Of a stretch of 64,000 bases of DNA, positions 51,919-61,666 are shown piece by piece. The stretch's first letter is position 1. Each line of letters begins with the position of its first letter. The notes beneath the pieces are model-generated. The model made no database searches. It worked only from the letters and a program-made list of their open reading frames with translations, and was not told where the DNA came from. Source of the DNA: Caryophanales bacterium UBA4682 (lineage in GTDB: Bacteria; Bacillota_I; Bacilli_A; RFN20; CAG-288); contig DHKY01000015.1 in NCBI GenBank assembly GCA_002404995.1, forward strand, positions 1 to 64,000. The letters run 5' to 3'. A program made the translations under genes and the position numbers.

Positions 51919-52012
51919 TTTTCACTATTCAGCATGAATTTTGCTTTTTTCTACTTTATTCAAGCTTCACCAAAAAGAAGGGCTTATAGCTTTGATAATT
52001 TTAGTCAATCGT

Positions 52013-52180
52013 GTTTTACCCAAATGAATTTTGGTAAAACTTATTACTGCCATGGAAAAAGAGCTATCTTACTGACTATTGACAAATCATAAGCAGTAAA
52101 TTAAATTATTTGTAATTCGTATTTTAGTAAATTATGTTTTACAAAGAATATAGTTTATTTAGTTTATATAGTTTAGGAGG
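52013..52180. repeat. repeat cluster before DUF234-type ATPase
   Basis: GTTTTACC (52013-52020) and GGTAAAAC (52033-52040) form a perfect inverted repeat; a third GTTTTAC is at 52136. AGTAAATTA occurs at 52095 and 52126, 31 bases apart. A 9-bp unit, WTAGTTTAK, is repeated three times in tandem at 52150-52176 and runs into the AGGAGG ribosome site (52175-52180). Confidence 0.55.
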
Positions 52181-52188
52181 CAAAATTC

Positions 52189-53571
52189 ATGAATTTTATA
52201 GGAAGAATTCAAGAACAGAAAGCAATTCAAAGACTGCTGGATAAAAAGGGATATCAAGCAGGAATCATTTATGGACGCAGACGAAGGGGAAAGACAGAAC
52301 TGATCAAGCATGTTCTATCCAATAACAGCATGCCGTTCATCATGTTCCAATGTAAGGAATCTAGCGAAGAAGATAATGCTCGGTTATTGACAGAGCAGAT
52401 ACGGAGCATACTAAATATGCCTTATTTGTACTTCAATCGCTTCAGGGAGGCTGTCTCTTTCCTCTTTGATTATTCCAAAGATCACACCCTCTGTCTTGTT
52501 CTAGATGAATACCCCTACATTCGGAATCTAATAAAAGGATGCGATTCTCAGCTTCAGAACATCATTGATAAATATGCAAGGTCCTGCAATCTAAAGTTTT
52601 TCCTTCTTGGAAGCAGCATCCAGACCAGGGAAGACATTCAAAGCCAGAGCAGTTCCCTTTATAGGCGATTCCATCTTTCGCTTCTGCTAAAGCAGAGGGA
52701 CTACTTTGATTCTGCAAAATTCTATCCTTCCTTTTCATTAGAAGACAAAGTAAAACTCTATGCTGCCTTTGGAGGAGTTCCTTTCTATAATGCACAAATC
52801 AATGAAAAAGATACAGTTAAAGAGAATATCATACGCTTAATCACAGGAAGATTCTCTGGCTTAAATGACTTCCTTGATACCTATTTAAAGCAGGAACTCA
52901 GAAAGGTGAACAATGCGAATCTGGTGTTCGATAGCATTGCAACAGGAGCTTTTCACTATAGTGATATCCTATCTAAATCAAAGATTGAATCATCCCCGAT
53001 TCTAAATAGTGTTTTACAGAAATTAAGGAAGATGGACCTCATCGAATATATTTCACCCATCAACGCCAAAGAAGATAAGAAAAAATCAGGATACCTATTA
53101 ACGGATTCCTGTCTTCGGTTCTATTATCACTATTTATCTAGAAACGAATCCGCTCGAGCAGTTCTTAGCGAAGAAGCTTTCTATAATCAGATTATTGATC
53201 AGGATTTCAGCCGTTCCTTTGTACCAAAGACTTTTGAGGAGATGGCAAAGCAGTACCTGATTCGAAGGAACCAAAAGGGAGCTTTAAACCCAATGCTGTA
53301 TGATATCGGCACCTATTGGTACGATAACCCAAAAGAAAAGAAAAACGGACAGTTTGATGTCGTAGGTAAAACAAAAGATGGTTATGTCTTCTATGAATGC
53401 AAGTACACCGAAAAACCGATTGATGACAGCATAATCCATGAGGAAATCAAACAGGTCAAGGAAACAACACTGAAACCCGTCCAATACGGATTCATCTCAA
53501 AAAGCGGATTTAATCTGAAAAATAAGTATCCGTATCAGTTTATAACCTTAGAAGACAGGTATCAGGACTAA
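52189..53571 (+). CDS. archaeal-type ATPase with DUF234-like domain, copy 1
   Basis: A 460-residue protein. P-loop YGRRRRGKTELI near residue 27 (MNFIGRIQEQKAIQRLL start), Walker B CLVLDEYPYIRN near residue 105, SS..T sensor LLGSSIQTRED, winged-helix middle part, and a C-terminal DUF234-like nuclease-type motif GQFDVVGKTKDGYVFYECKYT (D and E-x-K). The family is frequent in anaerobes and archaea with unknown role. It has a good AGGAGG site eight bases before ATG. Tandem paralogue of 53765-55144. Confidence 0.83.
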   Translation: MNFIGRIQEQKAIQRLLDKKGYQAGIIYGRRRRGKTELIKHVLSNNSMPFIMFQCKESSEEDNARLLTEQIRSILNMPYLYFNRFREAVSFLFDYSKDHTLCLVLDEYPYIRNLIKGCDSQLQNIIDKYARSCNLKFFLLGSSIQTREDIQSQSSSLYRRFHLSLLLKQRDYFDSAKFYPSFSLEDKVKLYAAFGGVPFYNAQINEKDTVKENIIRLITGRFSGLNDFLDTYLKQELRKVNNANLVFDSIATGAFHYSDILSKSKIESSPILNSVLQKLRKMDLIEYISPINAKEDKKKSGYLLTDSCLRFYYHYLSRNESARAVLSEEAFYNQIIDQDFSRSFVPKTFEEMAKQYLIRRNQKGALNPMLYDIGTYWYDNPKEKKNGQFDVVGKTKDGYVFYECKYTEKPIDDSIIHEEIKQVKETTLKPVQYGFISKSGFNLKNKYPYQFITLEDRYQD

Positions 53572-53764
53572 ATTTTCTTGTTCTTATATTAGTATTGTTG
53601 CTCGTTCACATATAATACCGAAACAAGAAATCAGATCAGCTCACTTCCATAATTCTGCGCAAAAGAGTGCCATTTCTCTTGCCTACCGCATTTGTTTTAA
53701 CTTGAATATTTTCTAGTAGAATTTATTCTAGTTAATTTACTTACCTACCAAAGGAGCATCAAAG

Positions 53765-55144
53765 ACGATATTTTACGGAAGAGAAGAAGAACTGAAAACG
53801 CTCAAAGCCTTCTATGAAGCTCCAGGATTAAAAGGAGCTATCCTTTATGGAAGAAGAAGACAAGGAAAATCTTGTCTATTAAAAAAATCCAGGGAAGATT
53901 TCAAAGGAAGAAAAATCTATTACCAGTGCTTAAAGGATGTCGATAGGAAAAACGCATCCTCCTTAATTGGAGTATGCAAATCACAAATTGAAAACTTCCA
54001 TAGGGCAGGAACGCCCACTTTTTCCGATGTCCTAAGCGAAATCTTTTATCTTTCCAAAGAGCAGCCAATTCTATTGATCTTAGATGAATATCCTTATATC
54101 CAAAACCGAGAAAAAATTGATTCATTTCTCCAAAGACTCAGGGATAACAATCAAGATAGCAAAAGGAAAATCATCCTTTCTGGGTCCTATGTCGATATCA
54201 GGACAAGCCTGATTGATATTGCAAACCCTCTCCATGGACGTTTTGCACTAAAAAGGAAGATTGATTCCTTTGATTACAAAGACAGCAGTCTTTTCTATCC
54301 AGATGCAACGGATGAAGAGAAAATAGGATACTACAGTGTCTTTGGAGGTACCCCTTATTACTTAGCAAGGATCGATCCAACGATTGGATTGGAAGGAAAC
54401 ATCAAAAAATTATTTTTGAATCCTTTTTCCCCCTTGGAAAGGGAAATCAATTCCACCATTGAGACAGAATGCTCGAAGATTGCAAATGCAGCCTTTCTTC
54501 TATCAATAATTGCTTCAGGTAAGCACTCGTATACGGACATCAATAGTGTCTTCCGCTCCCAAGTGAAGAATTCCGACATCAACTATCTTTTTTCCCGGCT
54601 GATTGATAGGGGCTATATACAGAAAGAGCATGCCTTAAACGATAAAGACAAGCGGAAAGCTTACTACAAACTCAGCGATAACCTTATTTCCTTCTATTAC
54701 CACATCATCTATCCAAACATAGAGCAGAAATCTTTTTTATCTTCGGATAGGTTCTTTGATGTCTACAGGAAAGAAAAACTCTATTCCAGTTATATTCCGA
54801 TGGTGTTTGAGAAGATTTGTAAGGAATATCTGTTACGAAAAAACCGCCAAGGAAAGCTGAATCCTTTCTTTACGCGTATTGGTTCCTATACCTATAACAA
54901 TCCAAAGAAGAAAACAAGCGGACAATTCGATATCGTAACAGAAGACTCCAAGGGTCTGACCTTCTACGAATGTAAATACACAAACGAAAAAGTGGGAAGG
55001 GATGTTGTTTCAGAAGAGAAAGAACAGCTATCTAAGGCAGGACTAAACTATTACAGACTTGGCTTTTTCTCTAAGTCCGGATTTCAACTTCCTAAAAGCG
55101 AAGCTGACTACATCCTCTATGACTTGCACGACTTATTCTGCTGA
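53765..55144 (+). CDS. DUF234-like ATPase, copy 2, ACG in place of start
   Basis: Full-length paralogue (459 residues) of the preceding gene. FYGREEELKTLKAFY begins it, P-loop YGRRRQGKSCLL near residue 28, Walker B LLILDEYPYIQN near residue 104, C-terminal GQFDIVTEDSKGLTFYECKYT. The frame is open throughout, but the expected ATG is ACG (53765-53767), 8 bases after a good AAAGGAG site. The next ATG in frame is at 54074, after the P-loop, and would give a dead fragment. Either ACG is used as a rare start or one T-to-C change has silenced the gene. Confidence 0.7.
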   Translation, partial: TIFYGREEELKTLKAFYEAPGLKGAILYGRRRQGKSCLLKKSREDFKGRKIYYQCLKDVDRKNASSLIGVCKSQIENFHRAGTPTFSDVLSEIFYLSKEQPILLILDEYPYIQNREKIDSFLQRLRDNNQDSKRKIILSGSYVDIRTSLIDIANPLHGRFALKRKIDSFDYKDSSLFYPDATDEEKIGYYSVFGGTPYYLARIDPTIGLEGNIKKLFLNPFSPLEREINSTIETECSKIANAAFLLSIIASGKHSYTDINSVFRSQVKNSDINYLFSRLIDRGYIQKEHALNDKDKRKAYYKLSDNLISFYYHIIYPNIEQKSFLSSDRFFDVYRKEKLYSSYIPMVFEKICKEYLLRKNRQGKLNPFFTRIGSYTYNNPKKKTSGQFDIVTEDSKGLTFYECKYTNEKVGRDVVSEEKEQLSKAGLNYYRLGFFSKSGFQLPKSEADYILYDLHDLFC

Positions 55145-55248
55145 CAAAAACACAAAAAGAAAATATCCATTCATGTCCCAAAGATACAAATTAAACCATT
55201 CTTATTTCTTCTCTTGAGGGTGTTCGTAACGAATATATTTATAATAGC

Positions 55249-55281
55249 AAACCAGCCAAGGAGATGGTCCTTGGCTGGTTT
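55249..55281. terminator. terminator-like hairpin between convergent genes
   Basis: AAACCAGCCAAGGA at 55249-55262 and TCCTTGGCTGGTTT at 55268-55281 are perfect 14-bp complements with a five-base loop between the convergent genes ending at 55144 and 55297. The T tracts are short but present in both directions. Confidence 0.8.
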
Positions 55282-55296
55282 GAATTGACTTTATTT

Positions 55297-57135
55297 CTAA
55301 AGAATCGACTCAGTATCCTCACTTACCTCTTCGACACAAGTCGGATAAAGGACAAGATGAGGACCATCATCTTCCGTGGCAACAGAGACTTCGACCTCTA
55401 AGGTAATCGTCTGCTCATCGCCATTATCATCCCTGTAAGTGACACCTGTCTTCTGATAGAGAGTATCACTGGCATCAACAAGCTCATCCTCGGTTGGATT
55501 AGCGACCTTCGTATATCCTTCTTCCACCAGCTTTGCCTCATAAGAAGTACGCAGAGAAGTGATATCCGCTAAGGTAATATTCTTCTGCGTTACAGGAGTC
55601 GTCCTAATTTCGAAGAGATTCTGATCGCTTTCGGAGCTAGGAATGAAGGAGACGTTCGCATAACAGGATCCAAAGGCAGGGATATTCTGTAAGACATCAA
55701 GAGATAAAATATCGTCTTTCAGGACAGAGAAACCATCCTCGTTGTTTGTGAAATAGTCACCGAAAGTAAGTCCGTCGCAGTTCTCGTTGATAGAAGAATA
55801 CCTGATTGGATCATCTACCTTATTGAAATCAGAATAAAGAACACGGTATCTCCGGGACTGGTTCTCATTGATGATCTGGATGAATTCATTGTCGCTCTCA
55901 TCGCTGATGGCGATGGAGAGGTCCTTCCTCTCCATGGAAACATCTGCAAAGGAATCGAGATAATCAAAGTTTTCCTTTGAGAAGTAAGCTGGAAGAGAAT
56001 CTTTCAGGTGATAGATAGCTACCTTGCTTCCGGAGTTCTCGTTTCTTGTATAAGTCTTATCAAAGAAGAGAGAGGAAATCTGTGGAGCAGACAAAGCGCT
56101 GGAGAGATTTCCTTTGATAGCCTTGCCATCCGGATAACGTTCGTCATTGATGACAATACAAGATTGGATATCTCCGTTATCGGCTTTCGAGAGTCCGGAC
56201 TGGGATAAAAGGTTCCCATTTCCGTCATAGGCATTAATGGCAATGGAGTGTTCCTTATCAGCTTCCCTTTCATAGACTGCAGACGGGACAAAGTCCCCGA
56301 TATCTTTATCATACTTCGAGAAGGTAGACTTCCTATTGTAGTTTCCGTTATTGATCCACTCCCTTCCTTTTGTAAAGAGAGAGTCTTCTGTTCCTTCTAA
56401 TGGCTTTACTTTGATGACATTCTCGCTTCCTGTCAGAACCGTACCTTCTGCTACCTTTGTTTCATAGGAGTCATCTGTGCTTCCTTTGATTTTGAAGGAT
56501 ATCGAGTTCACTCCGTCTTTGAGACTGAACTTAAAGTATTCAAGATTATCTTTTGAAGTCTTCAGTTCACTTGCCAACAAGGCAAAGGAAGCGGAATCCT
56601 TGGACAGAGAATAATCCGTTCCGTCTTTGACAAAATCCGTTTCCTTAGCAGAGAGGAAGGCATTCGAATATTCCGAGAACTTCTCTGTTCCCGTGTATTG
56701 AATCTTCTTGACTTCGTTATGGAAGTTCAGATAGCAGAGAAGGAGGCTGTCTCCTTCTCCTTTTTCATAGAACTCCTTCTGTTCAGAGAAGATATCCCCG
56801 TTCAAAGAATAAGAAGGCTCAAAGTAGCTGAAACTATCTTCTCCTGAGCTGAGATAGCCATCTTCTGTCACTGCACTTTCAAGCGTGTTCTCATAGGTGA
56901 GCTTAAAGTTCCTGGTATATCCCCTCTTTAACGACTCAAGGAAAGAAGCTATCGGACTCTTTTCGCTTGTCGAAGCGCTTGGCTGAGTCTCACTCACGAT
57001 ATCGCTTTGTTTAACTGTCGTAGACAGCTTACCGCTATTAGAAGGAACGACAGTAGTAGAATCATTCGTCTTCTTGCCACAGCCTGCAAGGAGAAGCGAA
57101 AGCATCATCAAAGGCACAAACTTTTTCTTTTTCAT
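55297..57135 (-). CDS. large lipoprotein, unknown function
   Basis: A 612-residue lipoprotein. Signal FVPLMMLSLLLAGCGKK with lipobox LAGC near residue 18, then a Ser/Thr-rich linker (about residues 25-60) and a long soluble domain without recognised motifs, Ser/Asp-rich with many strands. The last residues are acidic. ATG 57135 is chosen over the in-frame TTG at 57141, with GAGG nine bases upstream. It lies alone between an interrupted ATPase gene and a terminator. Confidence 0.72.
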   Translation of the reverse strand: MKKKKFVPLMMLSLLLAGCGKKTNDSTTVVPSNSGKLSTTVKQSDIVSETQPSASTSEKSPIASFLESLKRGYTRNFKLTYENTLESAVTEDGYLSSGEDSFSYFEPSYSLNGDIFSEQKEFYEKGEGDSLLLCYLNFHNEVKKIQYTGTEKFSEYSNAFLSAKETDFVKDGTDYSLSKDSASFALLASELKTSKDNLEYFKFSLKDGVNSISFKIKGSTDDSYETKVAEGTVLTGSENVIKVKPLEGTEDSLFTKGREWINNGNYNRKSTFSKYDKDIGDFVPSAVYEREADKEHSIAINAYDGNGNLLSQSGLSKADNGDIQSCIVINDERYPDGKAIKGNLSSALSAPQISSLFFDKTYTRNENSGSKVAIYHLKDSLPAYFSKENFDYLDSFADVSMERKDLSIAISDESDNEFIQIINENQSRRYRVLYSDFNKVDDPIRYSSINENCDGLTFGDYFTNNEDGFSVLKDDILSLDVLQNIPAFGSCYANVSFIPSSESDQNLFEIRTTPVTQKNITLADITSLRTSYEAKLVEEGYTKVANPTEDELVDASDTLYQKTGVTYRDDNGDEQTITLEVEVSVATEDDGPHLVLYPTCVEEVSEDTESIL

Positions 57136-57247
57136 ATACAAACCTCACTAACTCTATTCTAGCATAGTAAAATCACATCGGCACAATAACATTGTTTTGT
57201 GTATTGAACTGATTTGAATCTAGAATTTTTATAATCAAAGCTTTCTG

Positions 57248-58522
57248 CTACGGTTTTAACGATGTGATTGGAGCAACATAGACTCCGTCTTTTCTCATAT
57301 AAGCCGCATTTGTAAGGCCACAGATAACACAAAGAGACTTTGCTGGGATACCGCCTGCTTCACAAATCGAGTCATTGATCTTAACCAGATTCTGTGCTGC
57401 ATTATCAATCTGATTCGCACCAAGCTTGATTTCAATACCACACCAAGAACCATCCTCCCTTTCAATCACGACATCCCTTTCCTGGTTCTTATAATCCTGG
57501 TAATGGTATAACTTAGCATTCCTGTTTTCGGAATAGGTCAAAAGATCTCTTTCTACCAAAGATTCAAACAAAAAGCCAAGTAATTCTAAATCATTCCTTA
57601 GTTTGTCTTCGGTTAGTTTCAGCAAAGCACAGGGTATGGATGGATCTACAAAATGATGCTTTTCACTTTGCTTCACGCGTAAAGAAGAACGGATACTATT
57701 CGCAAAAGGAGGTATATCCTCCGTCAGATACAAGCGACGAACCAAATCAAGATAATCTGAAATCGTATCGGTATTGATATCATCCAAATCTTTTTCTTTG
57801 ATATCATTTTTCAAGACACGATTCGTTGCTGTTGTTGCTTCATTTCTTGCCAAAGAACGCAGAAGAAGCTCAAATTTATGTTTATCTCTTTTTATGTTAT
57901 CGGTTTTATAAATATCCTCATTCAAAACAGACTTCCTATATTCCCGAGAAACAAGGACGCCCTCATCCACAGTCCTATTCCTAGTTGCAGGCCAGCCACC
58001 AATCAAAACCAAGTCGATAATTCTACGCAGACCAATATCGCCTGTAAGTAAATCATTTGTATGATTCTCGCAGATATTCTTTAATGACACCTTTCCATCC
58101 GAAACGCCATATTCAAACAAAGACATCGGTCTCCTTCGTAAACGAGCAATTCTTCCAGTACCTGCATGAATATATCGTCCCTTATTGACTGTTGCAGAAC
58201 CAGCCAAAAGGAACTGTCCTTTTTCCATTGACCTATCCACTCTTCCTCGGACTGCATCCCAAATAGCGGGAGCCTCCTGCTATTCATCAATTAAGCGAGG
58301 TGTACTTCCATCCGGTACTAGATCTGGATCCGTTTCTGCAATTCGTTTATTATTAAAATTACCTTTTGGATTGGCTAGAAAAAACTGACTCTGGGAATGA
58401 ACCCTGCTAGTCCTAGTCTTTCCACACCATTTTGGGCCTTCTATCAGTACAGCACCGAATATTTTCAAATAGGTATCAATCTTCTTATCGATGACACGTG
58501 CCTTATATTCTTTAAGTTCCAT
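57248..58522 (-). pseudogene. AAA_14/DUF4143 ATPase gene with in-frame TAG
   Basis: 425 codons closely related to the intact gene at 14238 (Walker A GPKWCGKT, HTGTGRI-like AGTGRIARLR, SLFEYG, NQERDVVIERED, GIEIKLG). One TAG at 58280-58282 replaces the Trp of the Walker B segment LIDEWQE; everything else is open. Because only this codon is changed and it falls on a conserved Trp (TGG to TAG), it is most simply a recent nonsense mutation. AGG codons again give Met in RLRRRPMSL-like positions. The 5' fragment keeps its own ATG at 58522. Confidence 0.85.
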
Positions 58523-58550
58523 TTTCTTTTCCTACTACTATGGCTTTAGA

Positions 58551-58627
58551 ATATTCCATGTGTTTTGTCAATTCTATTCCGTACGTTTTTTTGTTCACTC
58601 CCCAATAGCAATTCAATCCTGGAATAT
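58551..58627. promoter_or_regulatory. inverted repeat upstream of interrupted ATPase gene
   Basis: ATATTCCA at 58551-58558 and TGGAATAT at 58620-58627 are exact complements, with CAATTC direct repeats at 58569 and 58609 between them. It is of the same kind as those before the other ATPase genes. Confidence 0.45.
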
Positions 58628-58704
58628 GGGCAAACAAAAGATGGGGTATATAGACCAGCTAAAAATCTTCTACTATTTATAGAAAGTCAGGAAAAATCAA
58701 TAAG

Positions 58705-60654
58705 CTATTTTTCTTTCAGTTCTTTGCTTTCCTTGGTCCTATCCTTCTTCAAAAGGAAGAACAGATCAATAAGAGCAAAAACAAGCACAAGAATAACGGC
58801 GCCTAACATTAAATAGGGCAAGAGGAAACGATGCGGGAAATAGCTCCTTCCTTGCACGACATCGACTAAGGAAGAAGAGAAAATACGATTGCAGAAATAA
58901 AGAATCAGTTCTGAAACCCCGATTGCAAGAGAAGAGGAAAGAAGAAATGAAAGCAGATGGAGTAGCGTATCCTCCAAAAACAAATTCTTTCTCTTATATC
59001 CCCTGCTTCTTAAAAGCAGGTATTTTTTCTTGTTTCGGAAAATAAAGGCAATCCTGAAGACAAGAGAGGTCACAAATACAGCAAGAAGGACAGGAAGTCC
59101 GAAATACTGAAAAGCAGAAAGATAGGAAATGTTCGAATACCCGGGTGTTCCATCTATATGAAGAACTAGATAAAACGCACCCCTGTTATTATATAATTCC
59201 ACAATCGATGTGAGATGAACGTCTTTCCTATGGCTTTTCCTAAACTCCCGATTCGAAGTTGTATTCAACAGGTAATAACAATAGTATTCCTGATTCTTTT
59301 CCGTTTCCGGATCGGCCATGCCAAGCAAGGTGTCTTGAAGGAAGTAGTAATAAGTACCTCCGTTTGTATCAAGCTTATAGCCTTTCTTCCTTGCCTTTAC
59401 ACTGGCCTCGTCAAGCTCATTCCATTCCCGCCCCTGATAAACGCCGACAATGGTTAACGGAAGATGCCAATCGTTCTTTTCAAAAATTAAAGAAGATACT
59501 TTTTCAAAGATGCCATTCCTATCAAGAGCAGGGAACCGCTTGCAATAAATAGAGTAAGAGTAGTTTGAAATCCTGATTTCATTTTGATTTTCAGGATATC
59601 TTCCTATCTCATTTTCTTTTTCATCCTTTGCTAGGGAAATCGAATACTGCTGGAAGGAACTTCCAGTAGGAATCAAGGCAAGATCATAGAAATCCGTTCC
59701 AATATCTGGGTTCCTACCAGAAAGGTCCTCATGTTTTGCATAGAACCATTCTCCAACCTCCAGAGAAGGATTGTCCTCTTTGCTGCAATAGAAGGCAGCT
59801 GCATTTTCTAAGTACGTTGTCTCCTTAATCTTATTTAGGTCTGGATTCACTCCATCATAAGAAAGAACGTTGCCAAGAGAACTTAATGTGCTTCCAAAAG
59901 CCGTGAAAAGAAAAGCAAAGAGGAACAGAGTCAGATAATAACCAAAGTTCCGCTTGATGCCTCTTGAAAGGAGAAAAGAACTCTTATGTTTCTTCTTTGC
60001 AGAAACGTAAGAGTTTTTTTCTTCAAGTCTCACGTTGCCTTCTAAGTTTCCGTGGCTCCTTGTCAAAACATGTCCCTGATGAATCAAGGGACTATTTTCA
60101 TGTGTGACAAATAAAACCAGTGAATCATTAGAAAGACTTTGAATGCTAGATTCAATAATAGATGCACTCTTAGGGTCCAGATTCGAGGTCACTTCATCCA
60201 AAAGACAGACTTTTCTCTTATCATATAAGACTCTTGCAAAACTCAATCGCTGTTTTTCACCAGAAGAAAGCTCCGATGCTTTTTGATTTGAAAGCTTCTC
60301 AAGTTCAACTTGCTTTAAGCATTCCCTGGCTTTTTCTTTGTCTTGTTTTGTAAAAGGAAGCAAAAGATTCTCCAGACAGGTCAGATTATCAAAAACAAGG
60401 GATGACTGATGAACCAGAAGGATATTCTCTTCTTGAAATCTGGCAATCTGGCGCTTCGACAAAGCTCTGCCATCAACGCTTAGCATCAACGAATCCGCCT
60501 GAATCAGTCCGGAAAGGACTTCAAGAAAGGTGCTTTTTCCTGACCCGTTCTTTCCTGTAATCAGGAAAAGACCAGTATCCGGAAACGAGATGTTCTGAAT
60601 ATTAATAGAAATATTTGAATACTTATCGAATTTCAGTTGATCAATGGTAATCAT
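58705..60654 (-). CDS. ABC transporter, ATPase-permease fusion
   Basis: A 649-residue fusion. The N-terminal ABC ATPase (residues 1-210) has Walker A ITGKNGSGKST near 35, signature ELSSGEKQRLSFARVL near 133, Walker B VCLLDEVTSNLD and H-loop VTHENS. A FtsX/MacB-like permease follows: one helix near 240, a large extracellular domain (about 265-495) and three C-terminal helices. This resembles exporters of bacteriocin-like or lipoprotein cargo. It overlaps the exported protein gene upstream by ATGA (60651-60654), so that protein is a likely substrate or partner. Confidence 0.8.
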   Translation of the reverse strand: MITIDQLKFDKYSNISINIQNISFPDTGLFLITGKNGSGKSTFLEVLSGLIQADSLMLSVDGRALSKRQIARFQEENILLVHQSSLVFDNLTCLENLLLPFTKQDKEKARECLKQVELEKLSNQKASELSSGEKQRLSFARVLYDKRKVCLLDEVTSNLDPKSASIIESSIQSLSNDSLVLFVTHENSPLIHQGHVLTRSHGNLEGNVRLEEKNSYVSAKKKHKSSFLLSRGIKRNFGYYLTLFLFAFLFTAFGSTLSSLGNVLSYDGVNPDLNKIKETTYLENAAAFYCSKEDNPSLEVGEWFYAKHEDLSGRNPDIGTDFYDLALIPTGSSFQQYSISLAKDEKENEIGRYPENQNEIRISNYSYSIYCKRFPALDRNGIFEKVSSLIFEKNDWHLPLTIVGVYQGREWNELDEASVKARKKGYKLDTNGGTYYYFLQDTLLGMADPETEKNQEYYCYYLLNTTSNREFRKSHRKDVHLTSIVELYNNRGAFYLVLHIDGTPGYSNISYLSAFQYFGLPVLLAVFVTSLVFRIAFIFRNKKKYLLLRSRGYKRKNLFLEDTLLHLLSFLLSSSLAIGVSELILYFCNRIFSSSLVDVVQGRSYFPHRFLLPYLMLGAVILVLVFALIDLFFLLKKDRTKESKELKEK

Positions 60655-61559
60655 GATAAGTCTGGGTTAAACACATTCAAATTAAAGCTCTTGTGATAGG
60701 AAATTGTTTTTCGGTTCAAATAAGCACCTATCGTAAAGTCAACATCCGTGTGGAAAGTCGCATAGATATCATATCCTTGGGTAGCATCAGCAACTTTAGA
60801 TTCGAACAACATCCCCGAAGAAATAATTGCTGTTTTTTCTGTGATGCCACTTCCACTCAGGTTTGTGATATTCATTCCATATCCATTTAAATTCTCTAGT
60901 TTTTTTGCATCAATAGATGGGTAAGATTTGGTATAAGTCTCAGAATACTGGTAGCCTATATTAAATCCTGAAGAAAACTGACCATCAGCTTTTGCTCCAA
61001 AGCCATCCGTGCCAGCACCTATTTCGATAGAAGATGTTCTTCCCCAATCAAGCCCTATGGTAAACCCAGAAGTGATTGTCTTAAATTCTGGTTTGTTTTT
61101 CGGCCAGTAGTCTAATCGTTTCGGGGTAGGCGTAGTGAATGAACCATAATGACTCTGAGAGGTATAGGGTTCGAAATAGTTCTGAACTGTAGCATTTTTG
61201 CCAACCCAATGTTTATCATAATTACTTCCGATAGCTACACAACCGGGTGTCAGTTCAATTTGTTGCTCTATTTTGAATAAATGATTGAATCCATGTGAAA
61301 AATGATAAGCTCTTGTTTCGGCAGTAAGGTAACCTAATTTGTCAATGCTAGCCGTTTCATCTTTCCGTAAAATCAGTTCCCAGTCTGTTGAAGAATTCTG
61401 ATTGGATAATACAGTCTTGGTCTCTACTTTTTCTTTTTTGATTTCTTCATGATTTAAGAAACAACAAGGCTTTCCCCAAGAACTAAAACTTTGCCTAAAA
61501 AGAGTTCCGAAACAACAAATCCCAAGTAGGTGAGCGATTCGCACAGACGTTTTTATCAT
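60651..61559 (-). CDS. exported beta-rich protein with dedicated ABC transporter
   Basis: A 302-residue exported protein: N-terminal hydrophobic stretch (IAHLLGICCFGTLF) and a Gly/Ser/Tyr/Thr-rich mature part with alternating strands (FTIGLDWGRTSSIEIGAG, GAKADGQFSSGFNIGYQYSE, YATFHTDVDFTIGAYLN). The strand pattern is compatible with a beta-pore-forming or adhesive protein; I do not recognise a family. ATG 61559 is preferred, with GTG 61562 directly before it. The ribosome site lies in a run of seven G. Overlaps the transporter gene by four bases. Confidence 0.62.
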   Translation of the reverse strand: MIKTSVRIAHLLGICCFGTLFRQSFSSWGKPCCFLNHEEIKKEKVETKTVLSNQNSSTDWELILRKDETASIDKLGYLTAETRAYHFSHGFNHLFKIEQQIELTPGCVAIGSNYDKHWVGKNATVQNYFEPYTSQSHYGSFTTPTPKRLDYWPKNKPEFKTITSGFTIGLDWGRTSSIEIGAGTDGFGAKADGQFSSGFNIGYQYSETYTKSYPSIDAKKLENLNGYGMNITNLSGSGITEKTAIISSGMLFESKVADATQGYDIYATFHTDVDFTIGAYLNRKTISYHKSFNLNVFNPDLS

Positions 61560-61564
61560 CACAA

Positions 61565-61573
61565 CTCCCCCCC
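61565..61573 (-). promoter_or_regulatory. ribosome site made of a seven-G run
   Basis: A6 G7 AG stands five bases before the ATG at 61559. The G run (61567-61573) forms the ribosome site itself, so a change in its length would alter spacing and translation of the exported protein and, by coupling, of its transporter. Confidence 0.45.
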
Positions 61574-61666
61574 TTTTTTCCTACATATTAATACGCGAAT
61601 ACTTTATAGTCAAGAAAAATATGTTTTGACTACAACAGATAATAGTCATCCTGACATTACGCGTAT

